Source: Anarhynchus alexandrinus (Eukaryota > Chordata > Aves > Charadriiformes > Charadriidae). Taken from it: a stretch of 64,000 nucleotides of DNA. Shown here in pieces: positions 34,560 through 46,390 of the stretch. The notes beneath the pieces are model-generated. The model was not told the DNA's origin, did no database searches, and worked only from the letters and a program-made list of their open reading frames with translations. Each line of letters begins with the position of its first letter. Within the stretch, counting starts at the first letter, position 1. The stretch is taken from the NCBI GenBank assembly GCA_008711295.1, contig VUYV01000090.1, forward strand, positions 551,331 through 615,330, written 5' to 3'. Position numbers and translations under genes: made by a program.

Positions 34560-37500
34560 GTTAGAAGCTGCATGGTGAGGGTCAGAACTGGGGTTTCTCT
34601 AAGGTCAGTTTATTAGGTTCCTTCAAAGCACTGAAAAAACAGCCTTCCATCCCATTGCATGTTGGAGTATCACTTAGAAACACTTCCCTTCTCTGTTTTA
34701 TTTAATAGTCTGGCTGCTGTTGAGCTTTTGCAACTGTGAAGTCAGTTGAATGCTCGTGTACCAGATTTTGCGGAAAAATTTTTGGCCAATGGTGACTGAT
34801 GTGAAAGAGGAGCGTGGACTAACTCTGTTTAACAGCTTGTGCAAAATATATGTAGGAGTGTAAGGAAGAAACTGTCACTACTGAATCTCAGAAGAAGTAA
34901 ATGTAAGAAAAATGTTTAGAATTTAGAGAGAAAGGAGAAAATGGTGTGCACGGATTGAACGTGAAGCATCAAGTCCCCGTTCAAAAAGAGAAGCTATCCA
35001 AATGCAGCTGGGGACGTTTGGGTAGTTTTCAGAGGGCGTATTCTGTTGTATCTTGCTGCCCGTTAACAAGTTTGTAAGGTTTTGGTGTGTATCATAGTTT
35101 TACCACATGCCATTACAGCTTGCTGACTCGGGTTAGTGAAATTTGTTTGTATGGAGGATGAGTATCCTCACAGGACATGCACAAAGATGTTGGGTGATTG
35201 TTTTCTTCACCTTTTTGAGAGAGCTAAAATGTTTGTTACAAACAACTTGTAAAAAGCAAAGAGCATTTCATCAATAGTGTTAACATCAACACAAACTGCT
35301 TGTGTCATTTTGCATGAAGCAGACCAAAAAAAGCACAGTAGCTTACGAGCAACAACTAAAGCAAAGCTTTGAAAAAAACCCATGGATTTAGCTTCTATCA
35401 ATATAGGAAAATATTTACTTAAATGAGTGTGACTTCCATTTGGTGTTGTAAGGGAAAATATTTTTACACTTCATTTCTTCTCTTTACCATAGTGTTGAAT
35501 CTTGCTTACTTTATGTAGTCATGCACGAATACACCAAATTAAGTAGTATTTTTATGAGTTGTCTGGACATTTGAATTTCTTATGCATAGACCTATGAATT
35601 AAAGAATACTCCTTGCAAAAATGGTTTCAGATGAGGTTAGATTAAAAGATCAGAGTAACTCATTATTGGCTCCTTTACATAGATTCTTTAATTGTATTTT
35701 TTGTCCTTAACATATGTACATATATTCCCTCTGTTTTTGTAGCTTTCTAATATTAATGTCCTCTTTGGTTCTTTCCTGCATTAATTTTTGTGTATACCAT
35801 TTTTTCATGGATCAAATTAAATGAAAATAAGATACAAGTGAAATAAACAGAAATAATTTAATATGTAGAAACATAGAAGGCTCATCTAGGAAATAGCTTT
35901 TTAAGTGGGTTTAATACAGTTGGTCAAATTAATAAGGCTAACCAGAAAAGAATTGACGTTTTTATGGAGAAGAGTGAAAGATGTATTAAGAGAAAGTTGT
36001 GAAACCCCAGGGGAAAATATGCAAACAACAACTTTTAAAACAACCTAGCCCAGAAACCAGAAAGAATTAAAAAGAAAAAAATAAAAAAAATTAATTGTTT
36101 CCTTGCCATCAGCCCTTTCCCACCATGAGAAAAGCCATAAGCAGCAGTGAGTAAGCAGTGGTTGCCAGCACTCAGAGGTAACTACTGTGGGCAAGTATGT
36201 GGTGGGCTGCCTTTTTTAGGCTTGCTGCCTAAGGAAACATGTCTTCAGCATAAAACAGAAATAGAAATTAAACTTGTTGCCTTGAAATGTAAAACCAAAT
36301 TGTTTAGAGCATTTAAAAGGAATTTGTCTGCTATAAGTCCTTGAATTTTAAAGATGTTTTTGTTACTGTGAACTTGAAAATTGAGATTGTGCTTTTTTTC
36401 AAGGCATGAACTGCATGATCCCATGATGTAGCTCCTTTGCTTACATGCGAAGGTTATCTCCGAGGTTGATTCCTTCCATGACTTTGGAAAAGAGCACTGG
36501 TCAGCAGTAGTGCTCCCTTTCCTCACCTGCAGATTATCTGGACGTGTACAAGTGCGGTGCAGAGATGGTATGCCTTGCTTCTCCAGCAACTTGCAGTGCT
36601 TGAACTTTCCTTCAGAGTCCGACCTCCTGGGAGCCTCTGGGACTGCTAGGTTAAGCAAAGAGCCTGATAGAAAGTTTGAGTGATACCAGGAGATGAAAAC
36701 AGTTCTGTTGGCTCCGCTGGAATGTAGCAGGAGAAAGCCACAGAGAATCCCTGAGGGAAAGCAGGCACGAGATGCCAAACAGAGACAGGATCTCTCAGTT
36801 TGACAAGCTGGGGCCAGCAGGATAAAAGCCTTTTTTACTTTTAAGGCTACAAAACCCAACAGGAGGCTTCAGGGAAAACCTTGGTGGCTTGTTCCTGCGT
36901 AGTTCTTCTTTTCCCTTGGCACATATCGCGTCCCTGTAGAGGGATGTGAATTGGCCTCAGATTTTCTAAGACAGGATTGTAAATGAAGGATGGAAAAATG
37001 TTTTTCCTATTACAAACCATTTGACTTACTTCTTAAAATTAATAACAAAAGGTGAAATTTTAGAAAGCTTGTTCTACCACGGCTCAGTTCAGCTCCTCCT
37101 GAAATCCTTAGGACAGTTTGCAAGATACTTACGTGGGGACAAAGTTCAGTGGGTTTGTTTTGTTTTGTTTTTAAGCCTTCTAGCTACACCTTATGAGATT
37201 TTGTTCTGTAATTTGGGTGCAGAAAACAGAATGAAAATTTGCCCTTGGTTTCTGGCCAGCTTGAGTATCATTTTGGTGCCCAAAAGCATTTTAAAAAGGC
37301 TTAAGCTTTCTTTCTTTCCCCTCTTTTTTTTAAGGTCAGTGTTCTTAAAATAGTTTGTATGAAAGTAGGCACCCAAGTTAGTGTTTGATGCATTGAAATC
37401 AGTTAATCACTTAATTGGTTCATTAGGAACTTATGAATTTATTTACCAAAAGTTTGGCCTTGTCTGACTTGCTGTCATTTAAAAATCTTCTCCTGTCAAG

Positions 37501-38174
37501 AGCTTCCAAACAAGTTTATGCATATTTATTGGGGATATTGTCATGCTGTCAATTCAGTAATTCAATTTGTTGACTGCAGTTCAGTGCCATAAATTAATAA
37601 ATATCTGCAGTTCTGGTCCTTTGCTTTTAGATGTTGGTATGAGTTAAAAAAGAAGAGCACTATTTTTATTTAGTGTATAATGTTACAGAGCAATACAATA
37701 ATTGTGTATCTTCACTGTTTGTTTACTAATATAGCCATTTCTCAGGAAGCGCTGTTGTGGAAACCGGCATCATTTTAATTAATGTTTTACACTATGTGCC
37801 TTACAATTAATATTTTAAAAATGGAACATCTGTAATTGGACTTGTTTACCCACCCTAGTCATAGTGGAAACTGTGCTCAATGGTAAGATGTTTCATAAAC
37901 CCTGTCTAAGTGATAGAAAACATCTACAACCAAATTCTGGTTTGGGGATCTGTGTTTATAACTCCCTGTTGCAAGTGAAGCACCCCATGAAATGCATCTC
38001 TTCTTTACAGAGATTGTACAACCATGTGTGACATAAACGGGAAATAAAAACATGCTTCAGTAAGACTTAAATGTTGTGCTGCAAGGCCTAGAATTATCTC
38101 TGTCTTAAATTACACTGCTTTCAAGTAGTTCTTGAATTGTAGTCCTTGCAGATGTTTTGTTTACCCTTGGAAGT
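34560..38174. other. Intronic DNA, nothing recognised
   Basis: This is AT-rich sequence. The longest open frame (204 codons, minus strand, 36,245-36,859) has no recognisable domain, no convincing composition and no splice context, so I treat it as chance. The AT-rich stretch 37,380-37,800 with repeated TTAAT/ATTAA cores has the look of conserved non-coding DNA, which only an alignment could test. Confidence 0.5.
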
Positions 38175-38175
38175 A

Positions 38176-39085
38176 ATCACAGAATGGCTGAGGCTGGAAG
38201 GCACCTCTGGAGACCTCTTAGTCCAACCCCTTTGCTCAGGAGCAGGTTGCTCAGGCCCTTGTCCAGCAGGCTTTTGAGTATCTTCATGGATGGAGATGCC
38301 ACAATCTCTCTGGGCAACCGGTTCAGGTTTGACCACCCTCAAAGTGCGGGGGGTGGGGGGGGAAGAAAAAGATTCTTTTCCTATGTTCAGATGGAATTCC
38401 TTGTATTTCAATTTGTGCCCATTGCTTCTTATCTTTTTGCTGGGGCACCACTGAGAAGAGTCTGGTTCTGTCTTCATTATTCCCTCGATCAGGTATGAAC
38501 TTCACTGTCCACTTATGTAGTCTGTACTTCATCAGTCTGTCAATGAGGCTGTTATGGGAGACAGCATCAGAAACTTTGCTGAAGTCAAGATAAATAACAT
38601 CCACTTCTCTCTCATCTCAGTGAGATGAGCGAGACGTCTCATTGCAGAAAGCTATCAGGTTGGTCAGATGTGATTTCTGCCTTCATAAATCCTTGCTGAC
38701 TACTCCCAATCACCTTGTTTTACTCCATGTGTTAAGGAGATTGTTCCCAGATTTATTTGCTCATCACCTTCCCAGGGTTGGAGGTCAGGCTGAACTGCCT
38801 GTAGTTTACTGGGTTCTTCTAGAAAATAGGATTTTTGCTTTCTTGCAGTCCTCAAGAACCTTCTGTGATCCCCATGACCTTTCAAAAAGATAGTTGAGAG
38901 TGGCCTCCCGTTAACATCAGCCAAGCTCCCTCAGCACCCGTGGATGCATCCTGTCAGGACCCAAAGGCTTGTATATGTCCGGTTTGTTTAAATGTTTCTT
39001 AACTTGATCCTCCTCTGCTGAGGGCATGTCTTCATTGCTCCAGACTTTCTCACTGGTTGCAGGGGCCTGTGATTTCTGAGAACAG
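38176..39085 (-). mobile_element. CR1 LINE with internal deletion, minus strand
   Basis: The plus strand reads an antisense CR1 3' UTR and C-terminal ORF2 (CACAGAATGGCTGAGGCTGG, TGGATGGAGATGCCACAATC, TGTGCCCATTGCTTCTTATC, GGGCACCACTGAGAAGAGTC). It then jumps near 38,500 to antisense RT coding sequence. On the minus strand, from 38,604 this gives DVIYLDFSKVSDAVSHNSLI, which includes RT motif A, and the antisense of the upstream RT blocks continues to about 39,085 (TCATCACCTTCCCAGGGTTGG, CCTCAGCACCCGTGGATGCA). Roughly a kilobase of RT palm, including the FADD motif, and C-terminal sequence is missing at the junction. Stops and indels are frequent. A G-rich run (38,348-38,362) lies inside the 3' part. 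Confidence 0.9.
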
Positions 39086-42000
39086 AATATTCAAGGAAGA
39101 AATAGCTTTTGAATTGACCACCTTTTTTCTGGTAGTAGTCTGTCCCTCTCTAGCTACCAGAGATACACTTAATGTGCTTTAAATGCAAACCAGTTCTTTG
39201 CAGAATGTGTGTATTAAATAGATCTAAGATTTGTTGATAGACCTATATTTAAAGCTAAACTGTTAATGTCTTCCCATGATTACACTGAAAAAGAAAAATT
39301 CTACTGCATAAAGGAGTATAAATCTATCAAAAATTAGCGTGGTTTTTTTTTTCCTCTGTGCTTCTCTCCTGTGTTGGCCTGGTTGAGCGCTGGCTGTGCA
39401 GGGGTGCGTAACAGGAGTGACTGCAGGCAGTGCAGGAATTTCAGAGATGGTTTTAATGTGTCAGAACAACAAGGTGGATTAGTCTGCAGTCACGTTCGCG
39501 TTGCCATCGAGAGCTGTCGCCTGTGCCTGAGCAAGGTTGTTTTAAGCTTGCATGGGTGTAACAGTCCCAATCTACAAGCGTTTCTGTGCAGTTGTCAAAT
39601 GGGGAAGAGGAGAGAGGAAAAAAAAGTGAAGATGTTGTTTCCAGCTCAGTGGGAACCTGACAGCTCCTGAGCTCAACAGGACCAGGGCGCCGGGAGCCGC
39701 TGCCTCGCAGGGTACAGATGCGGCTGTCGGCAAGAGGCAGGTTTCTGGCTCCCAGCTTCTTCTGAACTCCAAGCCAAGCAGCAGCTTGGGAGTCCCACTG
39801 CTTATGGGAGTGCAAAGCAGGGATCACCCCTCTCCTGTGGAGCATGTGCCACCAGTGGGGAGCATAGGTTAGTCAGCCCTGTCCTCCAAAGAGAAATTGG
39901 ACATCCTCACTGAGTGGAGTCAGAAATGAGGAGCCACCCATTTTTGGCAGTGTTCATCTACTCTTCCAGCAAGTCTCCATCAGCTGTAAGTTAATAATAA
40001 CTTTAAAAAAAGCCCTTCAGGTTCTTAGGGTTTCTTAAACAGACAACAGCTCTCAGGGGGTTGGACAGGAGCGAGGACTCAGCCAACCATCGCGTGAAGG
40101 TCTGCCAGGGTCACTCCTCATCCTGCACACAGCAAGAGTAGCTCTGGGTGGGGACCGTGGCAGTGCCTCAAAACTAGTGGGAATCTGCGGATGTTGCAGT
40201 AATTATTCCCAAGAGTAGCTGTGCCATCTTTTGGGCTGCTTTCTGCTGGCACTGTTACTCAAAAAAGGTCACTTACTTTCCTCAACGTATCTTCTGCTGT
40301 TAATGCATCTTGTTAAGACAGGGTTGTGATGTGTGTCTTGTTCATGGTAGACCATTCATAATGTACCCCATATTAGGTGTCTTATCTTACAAACACATCA
40401 TATAGTCTCACCACAACCATCTGAGCTTCTGCTTCACATTATTATTAAGTTCCTGAGTACAAGCCCAGCCAAGCAGCATCCAATGGGGCCACTTTGTTCA
40501 CCTGTTCATAAGGGGCTGTAACCATTAGTGCGCTGAAGAAGCACCTTCTCTTCGTTTTGAAGAGAGCTGACTGAAAGCTCCAGGTGGAAGAGCTGCTGAA
40601 GAAAAAAATATCATGTAAGACATAAAAATGATGATGTTATTTAAATTTTGTATTTTGATTGAATTGTTTCATATTGTATAATGTTTTATACAAATTGTTT
40701 TCTCTCTCAGGGGTTTAAAAAGTTTTTTTAAAAGTTTCTAAAAAGTCATATTTCATAAAAATGACTTTCATAAAATTCAGTAAGAGAACATGTATGTTCC
40801 AGTAACATTAAATCCATTAAATTGTCAATAACACCTTTGATAAAAATGTTATGAAAAATGCAGCAGAAATAAGAAATTACTTAACTGAAAGAATGCCACT
40901 GTAAAGGGAAAGACGTGAAATTATTTTTTTCTCTTCTGTTCACCCACCATCAAGTTTTGAGCCATGCGCACATTTTAATGAGTAAAGGTAGAATGTAGAG
41001 TTTTGCCTGGGGAATATTTTAATAACTTAATTATTAGCATGTTATAAATAGGCTATTTTTCTCTCCTCTTACTACTAACATTGATTCTTAGGGAAGGCTA
41101 CTATCTCTTTTGATATAAATAAATGATTGCCACATTTAGGCAGCTGTTAAAATCACTGATAGAGAACTGATCACTCATTCTTAACAAAGTTGTTTGTGCA
41201 ATCGTAAAAGTAACCTCATAATATGAAATGATGGTTCAGTGGGTTAATATTGTAGATTAAGTTGTAAAACACCTCTGCGGCCAATGGTTGATTTTCCTGC
41301 TTCTCTCTGTTTGCAGAGGTGTTTTCATCTGCCAAAGGACATTTCAGCGTGGCAACTTCAAAGAATTTTAGAATGGTTATTTGCAAGATGACAGTGGGTT
41401 TTTTTGGTGGAAAGAAAGAGGACAAGTTGTATATCCCAATGTGAAAGAAAGCAGGTGAAGTGACCCATCATAACAGCATTTTAGGACTTGTTGAGACTTG
41501 TTCCCTGAGTAGCCACATGCTTGCCAGCACACAGTCTCCTGGCTTGCCATAGCGCAGTCGTGCCGTGACCTCTAGCACATGCTCTCCTCATCCTCTGTGG
41601 TGGCTATGAAAGTCAGGAGACTACCTCGTTTCATCTCTTCACATTCAGCAGAGGCACGAGGCTGAGGTCTGTGGCAGCCCTGTTGATGAGGGCACGTGTC
41701 CACGATGGTGACAATATGGGGGGGGACTGTCGATGCCATGGCTATGAGCATCTCCCTTCTGTGCTCTGGGGAGATGCTTTTGAGCACAGAGCACTGTGAG
41801 AGCCCTGGTAGCGCAGAAACAGGTGGCTATTGCCACGTGAACACTGGCTGCTTTCAAATTCAGCTCATCTATCATGGATCAGCTTGAAAATCGGTTGACA
41901 GCGCTATGTTGACTGAGGTTTAACACTGGGCTGCTCCTCAGGCTGGCAAAGGCTGCAAGGTTTGAAATGCAGGTTTGGAAGGATGGGCTTCTCTTTGCAG

Positions 42001-42244
42001 CTGGAGGTGGAAAATCTGACATTTTCGGGAAGCATCCTTATGGGATGCAGGCAAACTTTCCCTGGACCAGAACACACGCTGAAAGTGTGTATGGCACCAC
42101 TGCGCTGTGACAGTTTAGTCCATTTTATTGTGCGTGAGCTGGTCTGTTCATTGTCCAGTAAGGGAGGGCAGGGTGGAACTGGAGGGTACCTTTTGCTGAC
42201 TGAAAGCAAGAAGGGAAGCAGTCACGAGTGCAAGGAGGTGCTCA
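39086..42244. other. Intronic DNA, nothing recognised
   Basis: Short chance reading frames only (up to 130 codons, minus strand, 39,453-39,845). No repeat ends or RNA genes are apparent to me. Confidence 0.5.
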
Positions 42245-42672
42245 GATGTGAACCAGATTATAGAGATGGGACTAAGAAAGGCTGAGAGAGCTGGGACTCT
42301 TTAGCCTGGAGAAGAGAAGGCTGAGGGGAGACCTTATTACTGCGTACAAGTATCTAAAGGGTGGGTTGAAGGAGGATGGAGCCGGACTCTTTTCAGTGGT
42401 TCCCAGTGACAGGACGAGGGGCAACGGGCACAAGTTGGAATGTAGGAAGTTCCGTTCAAATACATGGAAAAACTTCTTTACGGTTAGGGTGACAGAGCAC
42501 TGGAACAGGCTGCCCAGGGAGGTTGTGGAGTCCCCTTCTCTGGAGATTTTCAAGACCCGCCTGGATGCAGTCCTGAGTAATGTGCTCTAGGCAATCCTGC
42601 TTTGGCAGGGGAGTCGGACTTAGATGATCTCTAGGGGTCCCTTCCAACTCTGAAAATTCTGTGATTCTGTGA
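42245..42672 (+). mobile_element. CR1 LINE 3' end
   Basis: This is a 5'-truncated CR1 copy of a different subfamily from that at 31-34 kb. Coding remnants read [23 protein letters not shown], followed by a frame from 42,366 with [38 protein letters not shown] and [19 protein letters not shown], which is the extreme C-terminus of ORF2. It stops at 42,588-42,590. The 3' UTR has GACTTAGATGATCTCTAGGGGTCCC and ends with repeated ATTCTGTGA at about 42,656-42,672. The terminal ORF2 frame is still open over 74 codons, so this insertion is not among the oldest. Confidence 0.93.
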
Positions 42673-44258
42673 CTAGGATTGCTGCAGCACTGTGGCACTG
42701 CATCTATGGCAACTAAGGGAAGGAGAATGAGCAATGTAATGTTTCCTGTGATGGGGAGTGTGAAGAAAAAGAGATTTGAAAATGCTGCTCTCAAGTGGTA
42801 TGGTTTGCTTTACTGTTTGTTTTGCCATTCTTCATAGTATGTAGACAGGTACTCAATAATGGTGTTGCATAGCCCATTCAGACTTCTTTGGGTGTCCTGG
42901 ACTGTTGATGTATTCAGATGTGGGATATGAATGTGTAAAAGAGGTAAAGGTGCCTTTGAAATTAAAAAAAAGAGGGAGAGGAGGGTGGCAATTACCAGGA
43001 AGCTTTTCATTACTCCCTCTCAGTGAAAATGTGTAGTAGGTAACAGGGTAAAACTGTACCACTGTATGGGTCATTTACTGTATCAGTGTATCTCTTTCTA
43101 CCATATTAGTCAGTGGGAAGCTGCTGCTGGTGGTGGACTGATCCATGGCCTGCTATGTAGCTCCCAGAAAGATGGTAGAATTTCTAGAACTTGCTAATGT
43201 TTGGCAGTTTCACTGGGCTCCAGGTTGTAAGGAGTTCGCCCATCGGCTCCTGAGCCAGTGTGGTCTCTCAGGTGAAACTCCCATGTCTGGCTTCCTTCCT
43301 TCACGGTGGGAGCACAGGCGTGACAGCAGTTTCTGGTTCTTGTCCTTCTTTCCTCTTCCTGCAATTCCACAGGCTTTTCTGACAGCCTTGAACGTTCCTG
43401 TAGGTATCACTGCTCTGTCTTTCTGTCCTTGAATCAGTAGTCCTGCCAGTGAGACGAAGACTGTCTTTGTAACTGGGCCATCTCTATAAAGAGCCCCTAA
43501 ATCCTCATGTTTGTTTCCAACAGAAAATGTAAAAAAAAAAAAAAAAAGCAGGTTAACGGCTTTGAATTCATATGCTGGGGGGTGGGGGGGGTAGTAAGTG
43601 AAAAAAAAAGCCAAGAGATAAAAATAAATCTTAATTTCAAAATATTTCCCGATTTTTATTTTCTCTGCCATTGTGTTTCATTGCTTCTCCATTTCTTTTT
43701 TTGGAAGGAATTGTTTCAGGAGAGGAAATAGTAGTTTCATATTACATACTACCACCCAGACTGTTTTGGGGCAGCGTATGGACACAAGTGACACATGCTG
43801 GCTGACAAAGCCACCATCATATTTGTGCTCAACACACCTCGCTGAGAGTAGCTACCGTTTCAGGAACCGGAGGAGAAGGAGGATGTACATGTGCCACACG
43901 CCAGGGACAGGTTCGCTTTGCTCCAACGTGACTTCTGTACATCTTGTTAGAAATGAGTGGGTTGGTGACCGGGCAGTGATGGCAGGTGACACGGCAGGGC
44001 TTGGCATACCAAAGAAAACCTGTGGCCGCATGGGCTCTTGTACTGAGTGAGAAAATTCAGCTTTATGGCTCTCCTGGAATCAGACTGAAATGAGACTGGT
44101 AGTAAACAACTTCTGTGCTAATAGCAGGGTGCCTTAGCGTGCAGGTGGTTTGGAACAGAAGCAAGTGCCTTTAAGCATTGTTTTATGGTGGTGTGCATTT
44201 CAGACTGAAAAATGGCCACAAGCTTTATTACTTTAATATTAACGCTTTTTCATTACTC
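42673..44258. other. Intronic DNA, nothing recognised
   Basis: Contains a 17-base A run near 43,530-43,546 and a G-rich run at 43,577-43,591. No gene is supported. Confidence 0.5.
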
Positions 44259-44284
44259 NNNNNNNNNNNNNNNNNNNNNNNNNN
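44259..44284. other. Assembly gap (26 N) beside a poly-C run
   Basis: A short run of undetermined bases is followed immediately by 13 C residues (44,285-44,297). The homopolymer probably caused the break. Confidence 0.97.
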
Positions 44285-44297
44285 CCCCCCCCCCCCC

Positions 44298-46264
44298 AAA
44301 CTGCAGCATTCATCTATTATAAAGTAGCTCTTTCTTTTTTCCCCTCGCCTACCATTTTTCACAGCGTGAGGAGGGAGAGGCAGGTGGGTGGCAGGAGGGA
44401 CAGTTGAGGACATAATGGCACCGCATCTGTTGCCAAACAAAGCCAAAGCCCGGGCTGCCGCCGGAGAACCTGTTGAGGTAACTTGCAAAGCCCTCAACGA
44501 TAAAAGCATCCCACCTGCTGTGGCTGCCACTTTCTGGTCACCTACGAGGGGTCTTCACCTCTTATGAGGGCTTCTCCCATTAGGGTTTTCCATCCTCCCT
44601 CTTGCGCCTTGATGGAGGGGGCTTTGCAGCGCGGGTGTTGGTATCCATCCCTTCCCAACGCTTGCAGTCAGGTATTTCCACCACGTTTGCCACTGAGGGC
44701 TGTGTGCCAGGATGTTTTAAAATGGGGAAACAAGTAGTAGTGATTCACAGGACCGAATTTGCCCTGCTGCCCCCTGCAACTTGGAAAACTGGAGTAAAAG
44801 TATTTTTTTTTTCAAAATCCTATTGTTATATTCACTTTCCCATTCTAAATATGTTAAGTTTAATTCAGTGCCAGTACCAACTGTAACCAGAGTTAAATTA
44901 GCCCTCCTGTTAGCTCTGCTTGGTTTTCACTTTTCAACAAGCCTTAGTAAAATAAATCATGTCCCACTTGTCTTTAAATTTCATTATCATGACCTAACTT
45001 AATTTGCTATAAATTATTTCTACCTGAGCTTCTTCGGCTGTGAACTTGCAGCCTCCAGTGTCTTGCTCATTGGATCATTGCCCAGCTAATCAAGATTATT
45101 TTTTTTTCTTCACAACTCCTGCTTTTTGTATCAGCTAGCTCTGCCAAAGTCAACTTGGCTGTATAACCTCCGTGGAGACACACAAAGAGCTGATGTATTC
45201 TTGTCTTTAAAACAAGGGTTTTATTGAAGTGGGTTCCGGTCTCTTCCTGTCGTGCTCTAGTGCTGCTAATAAAGACCTCTTTTCCCTTAGAATAATGTGA
45301 CCTCAATGGTTTGTTCTCATTTTGGAGGCAGCCATTGCAACACTTTCTTTTGGCTCTTCTTTCTTTTCTTTTCTCCTTGGGAAGAATGACTGACTGACTG
45401 GAAAATCTCTGCTCACAAAGTATTGAGCAGCTGTGCCTTGTTTTTGTTTTTTAGCACAGCTAGATTTCATGTCTGATAAAGACTGGTGTTTATTTCCACC
45501 GAGAAATGCCGATCCATATTTTTTTTTCCTTTAGAGCTGTTCCTATTATTTAGCAATTGTTGATAAACAACTTTTATTTCAGCCCCCTGAACATTGAAGG
45601 CTCGCCTCTCACCAAGCTGCTGAGTTGCAACCAGGCTAAATATTTTTGCTGAGTAAGGGTCAGAGAACCCTTAAAGGATTTCAGCCTCCTACATCAAGTT
45701 GTAATAACAAATTGCTATGATCATATGTCCTCAGAAGAGAAACTTACACAGCGAGCTTTTTATGACTTTGGAAAAATACTGCATGGTTTAAAAAAAAAAA
45801 AAAAAAAGGATTTTACCTGACTTCCTGGGAAGCCTTGGGGATGCTTCAGAGCAGTCATTTCAAAATGAAAACACGCTGATTGTTGCTTAGGTGAAACACA
45901 TGTAATTTGCGAAGTCCTTTAATGGCAGCTGAGGGCCTGATGTAACTTACCAGCAGATTAAAAATGAGCCAGTTTTCCTAATTCTCATTTGGAGATGAGT
46001 GGTAACATGCCTCTGTTAATGGTGAGCAGTCTAACATTGTCTCTCAATATAGCCTTTCTTTTGGAAACAGACACTCTTGCTTGGTATCTAGATCCTAGTG
46101 GAGCAGGTATCTCTGTTAGAGTAGTTTAACTATGACAGTGGATGTTGATAGAATTGAGTTTTCTGGGTGCTGAAGGCATCCTGTTACCTCCTGGTACGGG
46201 GTGGTACAAGAACAGCGGGTACAAAAGATACTGCCTTGGGCACACAGCAGTCTCCTCAGTTCTG
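44298..46264. other. Intronic DNA, possibly with conserved non-coding elements
   Basis: No gene or repeat is recognised. The stretches at about 44,800-45,060 and 45,530-46,070 are AT-rich, of high complexity and free of repeat signatures, as conserved intronic enhancers often are. This is an impression from composition, not an alignment. An A run of 18 lies near 45,790-45,807. Confidence 0.35.
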
Positions 46265-46267
46265 ACA

Positions 46268-46390
46268 TGCTTCAGTCCGACCTAAATTATTGGGCTCAAT
46301 ATGAGGTTTACTGGTAAAACGACACGTCATGTGGTAGGCAGGGGGTCAGATTAGATGATCTAATGGCTCCATCTGGCCTTAAACTCTTAA
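46268..46390 (+). mobile_element. Old CR1/L3-like LINE 3' tail
   Basis: The segment CCGACCTAAATTATTGGGCTCAA leads to GGGGGTCAGATTAGATGATC and then CATCTGGCCTTAAACTCTT, matching in order the 3' UTR tail of old amniote CR1/L3-type LINEs. It belongs to the same broad class as the relic at 4.0-5.8 kb. Only the tail survives. Confidence 0.7.

Noticed and set aside
36245..36859. 204-codon minus-strand frame
   Set aside because: No recognisable domain or signal, unremarkable composition, no splice or promoter context; consistent with chance.
38348..43591. Two similar G-rich runs (38,348-38,362 and 43,577-43,591)
   Set aside because: Both read roughly G6TG8, but their flanks are unrelated and one lies inside a CR1, so this looks like coincidental homopolymer growth.
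43210..43671. 153-codon minus-strand frame
   Set aside because: Crosses a poly-A/poly-T run and a G-rich run, giving Lys/Phe/Pro tracts; not protein-like.
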